DNA of 64,000 nt from Amycolatopsis sp. CA-230715. GTDB lineage: Bacteria > Actinomycetota > Actinomycetes > Mycobacteriales > Pseudonocardiaceae. Numbering within the stretch: the stretch's first letter is position 1; each line of letters opens with the position of its first letter. The translations under genes and the position numbers were made by a program. Below, one piece after another: positions 1 through 8,828 of this stretch. The stretch is from NCBI RefSeq assembly GCF_018736145.1, contig NZ_CP059997.1:1301501-1365500 (forward strand), in the 5' to 3' direction. The notes beneath the pieces are model-generated. The model made no database searches, was not told the origin of the DNA, and saw nothing but the letters and a program-made list of their open reading frames with translations.

Positions 1-719
1 ACCGGGATCCGGGTCGAGGGCAAGACCTGGTGGCTGCACACCGCCTGCACCTCCATGCTGACCGAGTACCTTGCCCACCCGCTGCGCGTAGCGAGGCGAT
101 GGACGAATTCGGGATCCTGCCGACCTTTCGCGGTGTCGCGGTCCACGACGGCTGGCGCCCCTACGACTACTACGGCCTCACCCACGCCCGCTGCAACGCC
201 CGCTACCTACGCGAACTGGTCGCCGCCAGCGAAACCCACCCCGAACACAGCTGGCCACGCTTCGCGATCGCCGCCCTGGAGAAACTCACCAACGCCGCCC
301 ACAAAGCCCGCGAAGCCGGACGCAGCACCATCCCCGCCAAGACCTTGAAGCCATTGACCACCCAGTTCATCCGCACCGTCAACGTCGGCCTGCTGCTGCA
401 CCCACCCCAACAAGGACGCAAGCAAGGCGCCACGCATCGCCTACTCAAACGCTTACGCGACTACCAGCACGACACACTGCGCTTCGCTCGCGACCTCACG
501 GTCCCGTTCACCAACAACCAAGCCGAACGCGACCTCCGCATGATCAAAGCCCAGCTCAAAATCTCCGGCGGCTGGCGCACCCCACACGGCGCACACACCT
601 GGCTCCGCACCCGCGCCTACATCTCCGCACTCCGCAAGAACAACATCCACATCCTCACCGAACTCCGCAACGCAATCACCGGAAACCCTTGGCTATCAAC
701 AGTCCGCACAACAACCTGA
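1..719 (+). pseudogene. IS66-family transposase (TnpC) C-terminal part, frameshifted
   Basis: The first ~29 codons, read in frame 1 from the window edge, give the IS66 stretch VEGKTWWLHTACTSMLTEYL ending in HPLR. The continuation AMDEFGILPTFRGVAVHDGW and the whole C-terminal part (FTNNQAERDLRMIKAQLKIS, then a WLRTRAYISALRKN tail) lie in frame 3. Family members run HPxRGREAMDxxGILP without a break, so one base appears to be missing near 88-92. The 5' part of the element is outside the window, so I cannot tell whether the rest is intact. The DDE core Asp in VHDGW and the final Glu in NNQAERDLR are both present. It is most likely a dead IS copy unless frameshifting restores it. Confidence 0.85.
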
Positions 720-873
720 ATAGTTACCACGCTGGTACACCCGACACCAACGCCGGAACAATCCGGGCGCGCCAATTCCGCCCTTCGCCCGATAGCGGTT
801 GAAGGGCCCCGGATTTCGGCCAGTCCACTGTGGATATAGCGGACTGCTGGGCCGCCAGTGGCGGCGGAGTTGC

Positions 874-2130
874 TTAGGCTGCGCGGGGTTGGGCGGTGTG
901 GCGGTTGGTTCGGGGTCTTCGCCATGGGTCGACGAACTCGGGTGGGGTGAACTCCGGAAGGCCGTCGACCATGCGAAGTGTCCAGTCACTACGATGTAAA
1001 AGTCTGTGGTGATGAGCACATAACAGCACGAGATTACCTAAATCGGTGGTGCCGCCGTGTGCCCACGGGACGACGTGGTGCGCTTCGCAATGCCGCGGGG
1101 TCCGCGAGCATCCGGGGAAACAACACCCGCCGTCCCGCAATGCCAGCATGAAGCGAAGCGCCTCAGTCACCAACCGCCTGGCCCGCCCCATCTCCAGGGG
1201 CTGGCCGTCGCCGTCGAGTATGGCTGGGATGACTCGGCAGTCGCATGCAAGGATCCGGGCTTCGCTCGCGGTGATGTCGGTGACCATGTCCAGGCAGGCT
1301 GTGCCCAGTTCCTTTTTCAGAGCATCCAGTGGGATGGTCACGATCAGGCCCGAACGGCCACCGCTGCGGTTCGGGGATTCGGGGTGGCTGGCGGCGAGGG
1401 CGATGATTTCCATGAACGCGTCCCCGTACCGCTCCGCGCGACTCCGCCGCACCAGCTCACCATCCTGGTCGCCCTCGCTGGATTGGGCGAGTGGGTCCAG
1501 CAGGGCGAGGGTTTTCGCGGCCGACACGGGATCGAGGTAGCCGTCGAACTTCGCCGAACCATCCTTGCGCTGATGAACGTTCAGCTCCCGCCTCGGCTCG
1601 GGGATGTCGCGGGGTTCGGGGCCGTCGGGATCGAGACGGTCGAGGATTTCCTTACCCGCCTTGCCGATCTCCCTGACACCCGCCCTCCGCGCCAACTCGA
1701 CCAGAGTCTGTTCCGCGAACTCCCGATCCTCCCCCGACACCGCAGCCGGGATCTTTTCCAGCACCCGCACGATCCCATCCACATGCTCCGGCGAGATCTC
1801 ACCCTCCCGCACAGCCTCACCGCCAACAGGCGCGGCAGCGGGAATCTCCGCACCATCGATCCCCTGCCCTGGGTTAGTGGCCAGCGCCCGCTTCACCAGT
1901 TTCTTCACACCGGGGCCGGAACTGCGCGCGATATCCGCCACCAACCCAGCCACACCGGTGTACCCCAAAGCACGGGCGCCACCGTTGTCCAGATGCGCGA
2001 TGATGCGGTGAATGCGGGATTCTTGGCGCCACCAGGACACGAACTCCTCCCGCAACAGAACGGCCAGCTCACCTGCGGGAAGCTGCCACAGTTCCTGTTG
2101 CGGCACAAGGGAAGGAGAAGTCTCGGACAC
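874..2130 (-). CDS. DUF222 / HNH endonuclease (13E12-type repeat family protein)
   Basis: A 418-residue protein. The N-terminal ~300 residues match the DUF222 region of the actinobacterial 13E12 family, including a RKDGSAKFDGYLDPVSA segment. The C-terminus holds an HNH nuclease: RDGGCCFPGCSRTPRHCEAH, then HHVVPWAHGGTTDLGNLVLL, then CAHHHRLLH, with the Cys pairs and His residues expected for a zinc-supported beta-beta-alpha metal site. These genes occur in many copies per actinomycete genome. Their role is unknown, though mobile-element or DNA-processing functions are often assumed. The gene stands alone: the next gene upstream is divergent and more than 500 bp away, and an IS remnant lies downstream. 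Family assignment is firm; biological role is open. Confidence 0.9.
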   Translation of the reverse strand: MSETSPSLVPQQELWQLPAGELAVLLREEFVSWWRQESRIHRIIAHLDNGGARALGYTGVAGLVADIARSSGPGVKKLVKRALATNPGQGIDGAEIPAAAPVGGEAVREGEISPEHVDGIVRVLEKIPAAVSGEDREFAEQTLVELARRAGVREIGKAGKEILDRLDPDGPEPRDIPEPRRELNVHQRKDGSAKFDGYLDPVSAAKTLALLDPLAQSSEGDQDGELVRRSRAERYGDAFMEIIALAASHPESPNRSGGRSGLIVTIPLDALKKELGTACLDMVTDITASEARILACDCRVIPAILDGDGQPLEMGRARRLVTEALRFMLALRDGGCCFPGCSRTPRHCEAHHVVPWAHGGTTDLGNLVLLCAHHHRLLHRSDWTLRMVDGLPEFTPPEFVDPWRRPRTNRHTAQPRAA

Positions 2131-2703
2131 CCTGCCAGCCTACCGCCGATCGCACGCACGTTCGATAGTCCAAACGGGCGAAACACGCGAGTACCACCGC
2201 GAAAACCGTTGACACACAAGGGTTTCCGACAACAGCGTCGCGAAGTGCAGCGACACCAACGAAAACGGAACCCTGCGAACCAACCAACCCTCACCGCACC
2301 CCGGACAGCGAAGCCGAGAAGCTCCTTCCCGTCCAAAGCCATCTTTAAACCGCAGCACGACACGGCGAACCAATCCGTCGGCGCTCCCCACGTACGCCAC
2401 CACGTCGACGAGAGCCTCCTGACGACCATGCGCCAGATCGCCAGCATGCTTCGCGGCATCTGCCCTGAGCGGCGCCCGGCCCGGCGATGCGCGCTAGAGT
2501 AAGAGGCGCATCGCCAGGTCGCCGCAGCCGGGTGGAACCGGCCGATGCGGGGCCGTGGACGGAACGACCGGATTCGAGGCGAGCACCGCTTCCCGTCGGC
2601 GAGCACCTCTTGGCCCCCTGCGGTCATCCCACTCCCGTCCGGGCGTGCGCCGGGACCCTGCCATGGTCGCGGAAACGGGACTCGACCGATCGGCGGTTTC
2701 CCC
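2131..2703. other. Divergent intergenic region between HNH and GAF-ANTAR genes
   Basis: About 570 bp separate two divergent genes. Several overlapping open frames cross it, but none has a recognisable protein, a good ribosome site or actinobacterial codon bias. Promoters for both flanking genes presumably lie here. I see no clear -10/-35 pair or strong dyad. Confidence 0.4.
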
Positions 2704-3447
2704 GTGCCTTCGACCGAACACGACGCCCGCATCGCCGAAGCCGTGTGCGACCTCGCGCACCGCGATGGCGAGAACTTCGATTCCCTCGAACTGTTCTACG
2801 ACCTGACCACGCACGCGCTCGCCTTGCTGCCCGTGCAGTGCGCCGGTATCACCGTGATGGACGAGCGCAGCGAGGTCACCCACGTCACCGCTTCCGACGA
2901 GCGGTGCCGCAAGCTGGAAGACGTCCAGATCAAACTGGGTGAAGGCCCCTGTGTGGACAGCGTGCGCACCGACGGACCGCTCGTCCCCGCGCTGTTCGGG
3001 CCGGGCACCTCCGGCAACGAGCGCTGGCCCCGGTTCGCCCCGCACGCCCAGCGCGCCGGGATCACCTCGATCGCGGCCGTGCCGTTGCGGGCCTTCGACA
3101 CCATGCTGGGTGCGCTCAACCTGATGAACGCGCGGACACCGGCGCCCACCGCGCTGGATCTGCGCGTCGCGCAGGCGATGGCCAGCACCGCCGCCGCGGC
3201 CTTCCTGCACCAGGACCGGATTCGCAGCCAGCAGGACATCGTGGCGCAGTTGCAGGGAGCCTTGAACAGCCGGATCGTGATCGAACAGGCCAAGGGCATG
3301 CTGTCCGAACGGTTCCGCGTCTCGGTGGACGAGGCGTTCGTCCGGTTGCGCGGGCACGCCCGCTCCCGGCGGATCTCCCTGAGCACCCTGGCAGGCGAAA
3401 TCGCCCAGGGCGAAGGTCCCAGCGAGCTGAACCCGGCACCGCGGTGA
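2704..3447 (+). CDS. GAF and ANTAR domain-containing regulator
   Basis: The GTG start used gives 247 residues beginning PSTEHDARIAEAVCDLAHRD; the frame stays open further upstream, so the start is uncertain. Residues ~20-165 form a GAF sensor domain (LPVQCAGITVMDERSEVTHV, then GEGPCVDSVRTDGP). The C-terminus is an ANTAR RNA-binding domain: LQGALNSRIVIEQAKGMLSE, then SVDEAFVRLRGHARS with the hallmark alanines and aromatic-compatible positions. ANTAR proteins bind dual hexaloop RNA motifs and act as antiterminators, here presumably under control of a small ligand or redox signal sensed by GAF. The stop overlaps the GTG of the next GAF-ANTAR gene in a GTGA junction, so the two are translationally coupled. 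Confidence 0.88.
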   Translation: MPSTEHDARIAEAVCDLAHRDGENFDSLELFYDLTTHALALLPVQCAGITVMDERSEVTHVTASDERCRKLEDVQIKLGEGPCVDSVRTDGPLVPALFGPGTSGNERWPRFAPHAQRAGITSIAAVPLRAFDTMLGALNLMNARTPAPTALDLRVAQAMASTAAAAFLHQDRIRSQQDIVAQLQGALNSRIVIEQAKGMLSERFRVSVDEAFVRLRGHARSRRISLSTLAGEIAQGEGPSELNPAPR

Positions 3448-4169
3448 CCACGACGCCGGAGTCCCCCGGCGACGCGGTCACCGCGGCGCTGTCCCGGCTC
3501 CGCTCCGTCGCCGACGACGGGCTGCCCCTCGGTGCGGTGGCCGCGGGGCCGATGGCGGCACTGCTCGGCGTGGACGCCCTCACCCTGTGCGGGATCGCGG
3601 CTGACGGAGGGCTCGAGCTGGTGTGGTCCGACCCGGCCAACGTGCTCGGCGTCGAACTCGACGACCTGCAGTACATCCACGGCGAAGGCCCCAGCCTGGA
3701 CGCCGCGCGCCTCGGCACGGCCGTCAGCGCCACGGACCTGACCGCGATCTCCGCCTCCCGGTGGCCCGTGTTCCAGCCAGCCGCGCTGAGCCGGGGTGCC
3801 CGCGCCGTCATCGCCACTCCGCTGATGCTCGGGGCCAGCGTCATCGGCGTGCTCACCGGCTACCGAACCACCAGCGGGGCGTTTCCCCGCGAGCAGCAGC
3901 ACAACATCGGTCGCTTCGCGCAGATAGCGCGCACGCTCCTGCTGCAAACACCGATGGGCCCATCCCTGTCCGGCGCTCGCGCGGACACCGACCTGGTGTT
4001 CCACCGCGCCGAAGTCCACCAGGCCACCGGCATACTCGCCGTCCAGCTCGATCTCCCGCTGGGTGCGGCGCTCGCGCGGCTGCGCGCACACGCCTACCGC
4101 CACGACCGCGCCCTGCTCGACGTCGCCCGCGACATCATCGCCCACCGGCTCCACCTGGAGGCGCCATGA
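3444..4169 (+). CDS. Second GAF-ANTAR regulator, coupled to the first
   Basis: 241 residues. A GAF domain covers residues ~10-165 (MAALLGVDALTLCGIAADGG, IHGEGPSLDAARLGTAVSAT). The C-terminal ANTAR-like helices are FHRAEVHQATGILAVQLDLP followed by GAALARLRAHAYRHDRALLD. Its GTG start overlaps the preceding stop by four bases. The pair resembles a tandem or heterodimeric arrangement, since ANTAR proteins commonly work as dimers. Identity to the first protein is low outside the motifs, so this is an old duplication or two independently recruited subunits. It ends six bases before the end of the convergent acyl-CoA dehydrogenase gene. Confidence 0.83.
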   Translation: MTTTPESPGDAVTAALSRLRSVADDGLPLGAVAAGPMAALLGVDALTLCGIAADGGLELVWSDPANVLGVELDDLQYIHGEGPSLDAARLGTAVSATDLTAISASRWPVFQPAALSRGARAVIATPLMLGASVIGVLTGYRTTSGAFPREQQHNIGRFAQIARTLLLQTPMGPSLSGARADTDLVFHRAEVHQATGILAVQLDLPLGAALARLRAHAYRHDRALLDVARDIIAHRLHLEAP

Positions 4170-4175
4170 GCGCGA

Positions 4176-5402
4176 TCAGTCCGCGAGCAGGCCCTTGGCG
4201 ATGTGGGTCACCTGGATCTCGTTACTGCCCGCGTAGATCATCAACGACTTGGCGTCGCGGGCGAGCTGTTCGACCCGGTACTCCGCCATGTACCCGTTGC
4301 CACCGAACAACTGCACCGCCTCCATCGCGACCTCGGTGGCCGCCTCGGAGGAGTACAGCTTCATCGCCGAGGCCTCGGCGAGCGTGGGCACGGTCCCGGC
4401 GCGCATCTTCTCGATCGTGGAAAACACCATGTTCCGGACGTTGACGCGCGCGACTTCCATCTTCGCGAGCTTGAGCTGGATCAGCTGGAAGCGGCCGATC
4501 TCCTTGCCCCATAACGTCCTGCTCTTCGCATAGGCGAGGCAGCGGCGGTGGCATTCGTCGATGATGCCCATCGCCAGCACGGCGACACCCACCCGCTCCG
4601 CGGTGAAACCGGTCTTCACCTCGGCCCTGCTGTCCCCGCCCGCACCGGGTTCGGTTTCCCCGAGCAGCCGGTCCCGGCCGAGCCGGACGTTGTCGAAGAA
4701 CAGTTCGCCGGTGGGCGAGGACATCATGCCCATCTTCTTGAACGGCTTGCCCTGCGTGAACCCTTCCATTCCCTTGTCCAGCACGAAGGTCAGCACCTTC
4801 CGGTCGCGCTTGTCCGCGCCGTCGCCCTCGTCGAGCTTCGCGTAGACCACGGTGGTGTCCGCGTAGGGGCCGTTGGTGATGAACGTCTTCTGTCCATTGA
4901 GGACATAGCCGTCGCCGTCGCGCCGGACGTGCGTCTTCATGCCGCCGAAGGCGTCGGAACCGGAATCGGGTTCGGTGATCGCCCACGCGCCGACCTTCTC
5001 GAAGGTCGCCAGGCCCGGCAGCCAGCGTTCCTGCTGTGCCAAGGTGCCCTTGGCCAGGATGGTCTGCGCGGTGAGCCCGAGGCTGACGCCGATGGAGGCG
5101 ACGACGCCGAGGCTGACCCCGGCCAGTTCGCTGATCGCGACGACCGCCATCGTCTCCTGGCCACCGAAGTCGAACCCGCGCTTCTCTTTGGCGGGGCCCG
5201 CGGCTCGTCGCTTCTTCAGCAGACCGCCGACGGCCTCCTTCGCCAGCACGTCGATGCCGAACGACGCGAAGAGCTTGCGGATGATGTCGTACGGCGGCAG
5301 CTCACCGCTTTCCAGCACGTCCACGTGCGGCCGGATCTCTTTGTCGACGAATTCCCTGATCGCCTCGCGGACGAGCAGATCGCTCTCGGACCAGTCGATC
5401 AC
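4176..5402 (-). CDS. Acyl-CoA dehydrogenase (FadE type)
   Basis: 408 residues with the full acyl-CoA dehydrogenase fold. FAD/substrate signature WAITEPDSGSDAFGGMKTHV is followed by GYVLNGQKTFITNGPYADTT and the C-terminal AVQLFGGNGYMAEYRVEQLA and IYAGSNEIQVTHIAKGL. It would introduce the alpha-beta double bond in an acyl-CoA. The usual C-terminal catalytic Glu position (YEG in medium-chain enzymes) is Ala here (YAG). The base may instead be the Glu in FTAERVGVAVLAMG, which aligns with the isovaleryl-CoA/long-chain dehydrogenase base; that is inference. The GTG start overlaps the SDR stop (GTGA). It is the last gene of a five-gene beta-oxidation operon. Confidence 0.92.
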   Translation of the reverse strand: MIDWSESDLLVREAIREFVDKEIRPHVDVLESGELPPYDIIRKLFASFGIDVLAKEAVGGLLKKRRAAGPAKEKRGFDFGGQETMAVVAISELAGVSLGVVASIGVSLGLTAQTILAKGTLAQQERWLPGLATFEKVGAWAITEPDSGSDAFGGMKTHVRRDGDGYVLNGQKTFITNGPYADTTVVYAKLDEGDGADKRDRKVLTFVLDKGMEGFTQGKPFKKMGMMSSPTGELFFDNVRLGRDRLLGETEPGAGGDSRAEVKTGFTAERVGVAVLAMGIIDECHRRCLAYAKSRTLWGKEIGRFQLIQLKLAKMEVARVNVRNMVFSTIEKMRAGTVPTLAEASAMKLYSSEAATEVAMEAVQLFGGNGYMAEYRVEQLARDAKSLMIYAGSNEIQVTHIAKGLLAD

Positions 5403-6268
5403 GGCAGCCGTCCCGCGATGTCGTCGATCGTCCAGGCTTCGTCGGTCTCGATGACCTTGACGTCGTGCCAGCCCGCGAGTTCGGAGATCGCACCGCCCTG
5501 CACCGCGAACACCTTTCCGGACAGCGGGCAGTTCTCGGTGGCGAGGTAGGCGACCAGCGGGGAGATGTTGGCCGGGGACAGCGCGTCGAACTCGCCCTCG
5601 CCGACTTCCTGGGCGAAGATCGCGCCCATGCCCGGCGTGGCGAGGGTGAGCCGCGTGCGCGCGATCGGCGCGATCGCGTTGACCCGCACGCCGTAGCGCT
5701 CCAGCTCCCCGGCGGCCACCAGGGTGAGCGCGGCGATCCCCGCCTTGGCCGCGCCGTAGTTGGCCTGCCCGGCGTTGGGCAGGGTCACCCCGGACGCCGA
5801 CGCGGTGTTGACCACCGCGCCCGCGACCGGCTCACCGGCCTTCGACCGCGCCTTCCAGTACACCGCCGCGTGGTGCAGCACCGCGGCGTGCCCCTTCAGG
5901 TGCACCGCGATCACCGCGTCCCACTGCGCTTCTTCCAGTCCCGCGAGGAACGCGTCGCGCAGGATGCCCGCGTTGTTCACCACCACGTCGAGCCGGCCGA
6001 ACTCGGCGACGGCCTGCTCGACCAGGTTCGCCGCGTCCGCCCAGTCCGCGACGTTGCCGGTGTTGGCGATCGCCGTCCCGCCCGCCGCGGTGATCTCGCC
6101 GACGACCTCCTGCGCCGGTCCCGCGTCGGAGCCGCTGCCGTCGTTGGCGCCGCCGAGGTCGTTGACCACGACGCTGGCGCCCTCCTTCGCGAACAGCAGC
6201 GCGTGCTCCCTGCCGATGCCGCGTCCGGCCCCGGTGATCACCGCGACCCGCCCGTCGAGTGCTCCCAT
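5399..6268 (-). CDS. SDR-family hydroxyacyl-CoA dehydrogenase (17beta-HSD4 / MFE-2 type)
   Basis: 289 residues from an ATG that overlaps the MaoC stop as ATGA. The N-terminus has the Rossmann motif GRVAVITGAGRGIGREHALL, the NNAGILRD segment, a Ser/Tyr/Lys triad with Tyr-X3-Lys in NYGAAKAGIAALTL, and VRVNAIAPIARTRLT. The VVNDLGGANDGSGSD stretch is typical of peroxisomal multifunctional enzyme-2-like dehydrogenases that oxidise (3R)-hydroxyacyl-CoA with NAD. Together with the adjacent MaoC it reproduces, as two genes, the dehydrogenase and hydratase halves of MFE-2. In-frame sequence extends upstream of this ATG, but the overlap junction and family alignment favour the start given. Confidence 0.9.
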   Translation of the reverse strand: MGALDGRVAVITGAGRGIGREHALLFAKEGASVVVNDLGGANDGSGSDAGPAQEVVGEITAAGGTAIANTGNVADWADAANLVEQAVAEFGRLDVVVNNAGILRDAFLAGLEEAQWDAVIAVHLKGHAAVLHHAAVYWKARSKAGEPVAGAVVNTASASGVTLPNAGQANYGAAKAGIAALTLVAAGELERYGVRVNAIAPIARTRLTLATPGMGAIFAQEVGEGEFDALSPANISPLVAYLATENCPLSGKVFAVQGGAISELAGWHDVKVIETDEAWTIDDIAGRLP

Positions 6269-7137
6269 CAGGATTCTCCTTGCCAGTCGGCGAATTCCGC
6301 GACCCCGTCCTTGAGTACCACGGTGTCGCCGACGGTGGTTTCGTAGGCGTAGGAACCGTTCCCGGCGTCCCAAATGGACGTTTCAAGGTCCTGTCCCGGC
6401 AGCACCGGTTTGGCGAACCGCACCGCGAGCCGCTTCAATCTGTCCACATCGGACCCGCCGATCCCGGTGAGCAGCGCCCACGACGTGAACGCCATGGTGC
6501 ACAGGCCGTGCGCGATGATCCCGGGCAGCCCGGACTCCTTCGCGACCTCCTCGTCGAGGTGGATCGGCATCGGGTCGCCCGCGGCGGGGCCGTACCGGAA
6601 CGTCTGGTCGTCGTCGACGTGCTGGCGCACCGTCGCCGCGGGCGCGGCGACGCGCGACGCCTCGTCGAACTTGTGGCCGGGGGCGAGTTCGCCTCTGGTC
6701 TCCCCGGTGTCGAAACCGCGGACGAAGAACGTCACGTACTGCTCGTTGACCATTTCGCCGCCCGCGGCGCGGGTCTCCAGGTACACCGCGGCGCGCGTGC
6801 CGTTGGGCAGTCCCTGGTAGCCGGTCATCCTGCCGCGCGCGACCAGCTCGTCACCGGGCCGGATCGGGCGGTGGAAGCGGAAGTCCTGCTCCCCGTGCAG
6901 GATCCGGCCGAACAACGCCGGTGGCACCACCTCCAGCGCCGGTGCCAGCAGCGACTCGAACACCGGCACGATCGCGAACACCGGGCTCGCCACGTCACCG
7001 GCGCGGTGCGCCGGGATCGGGTCGTTGGTCGCGGCGGCGTACTCCGCGAGCCGCTCGCGGGTGACCGCGAACCGGGTCTCCTCCGTCCAGCGGTCCAGCC
7101 CCGCCGGGTCGAACCGCTCTTCCGCCTGCTCAGGCAC
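6268..7137 (-). CDS. Double-hotdog MaoC enoyl-CoA hydratase 2
   Basis: 289 residues from a GTG that overlaps the SRPBCC stop. It has two hotdog folds. The N-terminal half (residues ~1-140) carries a degenerate MaoC_N-like fold. The C-terminal half holds the hydratase-2 motif GDPMPIHLDEEVAKESGLPG with the catalytic Asp and His, followed by IIAHGLCTMAF. It would hydrate trans-2-enoyl-CoA to (3R)-hydroxyacyl-CoA for the following SDR. In actinobacteria, double-hotdog MaoC next to a 17beta-HSD4-type SDR and an SCP-x thiolase is common in sterol side-chain or branched fatty-acid degradation. The substrate here is inferred, not shown. Confidence 0.88.
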   Translation of the reverse strand: MPEQAEERFDPAGLDRWTEETRFAVTRERLAEYAAATNDPIPAHRAGDVASPVFAIVPVFESLLAPALEVVPPALFGRILHGEQDFRFHRPIRPGDELVARGRMTGYQGLPNGTRAAVYLETRAAGGEMVNEQYVTFFVRGFDTGETRGELAPGHKFDEASRVAAPAATVRQHVDDDQTFRYGPAAGDPMPIHLDEEVAKESGLPGIIAHGLCTMAFTSWALLTGIGGSDVDRLKRLAVRFAKPVLPGQDLETSIWDAGNGSYAYETTVGDTVVLKDGVAEFADWQGES

Positions 7138-7564
7138 CGACCAGCTCCTTGAACTTCGCGAGCGACGCGTCGAGGTTCTTCTTGCCGTCCTTCTCCACGG
7201 CCTTCCCCAGCGCGCCGACGATCATCTGACCGCTGAACTCCGCGTCGATCGTGGCCGTGGAACCGGTACCGGCGGGCTCGACCGAAAGCCGGAAGCCGAC
7301 CTTCACCCCGGCCATCCCGGTGCCCGAGATCGCCAGCCGGTTCGGCGCGTCGAACTCGTCGACGGTCCAAGTGATCGTGTTGGGCATGCCGAGCATGGTG
7401 ACCACTTCGGACACCTGCGCGCCCTTGGCGAACTCGGCTGGCACCTCGCCCTTCCACTTGGTGTGGATGGTCAGCCAGTTCTCGAAGTTTCCGGGGTTGG
7501 AGAACTCGCGCCACACCGCTTCGGGTGCGGCGGCGAGTTCGACGGAGGCGTTGATCCGGCCCAT
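7130..7564 (-). CDS. SRPBCC-family protein (polyketide cyclase/CoxG-like)
   Basis: 144 residues starting MGRINASVELAAAPEAVWRE, a helix-grip hydrophobic-ligand-binding fold. The segments FSNPGNFENWLTIHTKWKGE and TWTVDEFDAPNRLAISGTGM follow the SRPBCC pattern. No catalytic residues can be assigned from sequence. It sits between thiolase and hydratase genes and overlaps the latter by eight bases, so it is co-translated with the beta-oxidation enzymes. A role as a lipid or acyl-CoA carrier for poorly soluble substrates is plausible but is inference. A GAGGAG ribosome site precedes the ATG. Confidence 0.8.
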   Translation of the reverse strand: MGRINASVELAAAPEAVWREFSNPGNFENWLTIHTKWKGEVPAEFAKGAQVSEVVTMLGMPNTITWTVDEFDAPNRLAISGTGMAGVKVGFRLSVEPAGTGSTATIDAEFSGQMIVGALGKAVEKDGKKNLDASLAKFKELVGA

Positions 7565-7582
7565 GGTTCGCTCCTCGGTGGT

Positions 7583-8818
7583 TCAGCGCTCGGCGCGCTG
7601 GTATGCGGTGACGACGGCGGCGCCGCCGAGCCCGATGTTGTGCTGCAGTGCCGCTTCCACGCCCTCGACCTGGCGCCGGTCCGCGGTCCCCCGCAGTTGC
7701 CAGGTCAGTTCGGCGCACTGGGCGAGCCCGGTCGCACCGAGCGGGTGCCCCTTCGAAATCAGGCCACCGGACGGGTTGACCACCCACTTCCCGCCGTAGG
7801 TCGTGGCACCGGAGTCGACGAGCCCGCCGCCGTCGCCTTCGGCGCACAGCCCGAGCGCCTCGTAGGTGAGCAGTTCGTTGGTGGAGAAGCAGTCGTGCAG
7901 TTCGATGACGCGGAAGTCCGACGGCCCCAGCCCTGCCTGCTCGTACGCCCCGCGCGCGGCCTGCTTCGTCATGTCGTAGCCGACGATGTTCTTGGCCGTA
8001 CCGTCGAAGGTGGACGCGAAGTCGGTGGTCATCGCCTGGCCGACGATCTCCACCGCCCGCCCCGCGAGCCCGTGCGAGTCCACAAAGGACTCGCTAGCCA
8101 GCACGACCGCGCCCGAACCGTCCGAAGTGGGCGAGCACTGCAGCTTCGTCAGCGGGTGGTAGATCGTCTTCGCCGCCAGCACGTCCTCGAGCGAGTAGAC
8201 GTCCTGGAACTGCGCGTACGGGTTGTCCGCCGAATGCCGGTGGTTCTTCACACCGATCTTCGCGAACTGCTCGGCCGTGGTGCCGTAGGTCTTCATGTGC
8301 TCGCGCCCCGCGGCGCCGAACATCCACGGCGCGGGCGGGAAGAGCACTTCGGAGATCTCCGCGAGCGCCTGAAGGTGGTTGCCCATCGGCTGCTCGCGGT
8401 CGTCGAAGGTGGACCCGAGCGAACCCGGTTTCATCTTCTCGAACCCCAGCGCCAGCGCGCAGTCGGCCTGCCCGCCCCGGACGGCCTGCGCCGCCAGGTA
8501 CAGCGCCGTCGACCCGGTCGAGCAGTTGTTGTTCACGTTGACCACCGGGATCCCGGTCATGCCCAGCTCGTAGACCGCCCGCTGCCCCGAAGTCGACTCG
8601 CCGTAGACGTACCCGACGTAGGCCTGCTCGATCTCGTCGTAGGCGATACCGGCGTCGGCGAGCGCGGCAGTGCCCGATTCCTTTGCCATCGCCGGGTAGT
8701 CCGAAGTACTTCTTCCCGCTGAGGACTCATCAGCAGAGTCCCAGTCCGCACGACGCCCTGGCTTCTCGAACTTCGTCATGCCGACGCCGACGACGTAGAC
8801 CCTCGGTGCGGTAGCCAT
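7583..8818 (-). CDS. SCP-x-type thiolase / lipid-transfer acetyl-CoA acetyltransferase
   Basis: 411 residues from ATG (MATAPRVYVVGVGMTKFEKP). Thiolase motifs are present: active-site Cys in NVNNNCSTGS, the HDCFSTNELL motif, and GGLISKGHPLGATGLAQ near the C-terminus. It would cleave 3-ketoacyl-CoA, and this subfamily handles bulky or branched chains such as sterol side chains. Oddity: after the DWD motif near residue 28 there is a 12-residue stretch SADESSAGRSTS not expected from the family, coded by A/T-ending and AGA codons unlike the neighbours. It is the first gene of the beta-oxidation operon, directly below a short inverted repeat. Confidence 0.9.
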   Translation of the reverse strand: MATAPRVYVVGVGMTKFEKPGRRADWDSADESSAGRSTSDYPAMAKESGTAALADAGIAYDEIEQAYVGYVYGESTSGQRAVYELGMTGIPVVNVNNNCSTGSTALYLAAQAVRGGQADCALALGFEKMKPGSLGSTFDDREQPMGNHLQALAEISEVLFPPAPWMFGAAGREHMKTYGTTAEQFAKIGVKNHRHSADNPYAQFQDVYSLEDVLAAKTIYHPLTKLQCSPTSDGSGAVVLASESFVDSHGLAGRAVEIVGQAMTTDFASTFDGTAKNIVGYDMTKQAARGAYEQAGLGPSDFRVIELHDCFSTNELLTYEALGLCAEGDGGGLVDSGATTYGGKWVVNPSGGLISKGHPLGATGLAQCAELTWQLRGTADRRQVEGVEAALQHNIGLGGAAVVTAYQRAER

Positions 8819-8828
8819 GCCAACAAAC

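Noticed and set aside
1057..2502. Long plus-strand open frame across the HNH gene
   Set aside because: It is antisense to a gene with clear DUF222 and HNH motifs, has no recognisable protein content, and is the usual GC-skew shadow.
8699..8740. Minus-strand CTGATGAGTCC...GGAC resembling a hammerhead ribozyme core inside the thiolase gene
   Set aside because: The obligatory GAAA after the second stem is absent (TACC instead), and the stretch reads through in frame as thiolase coding sequence.
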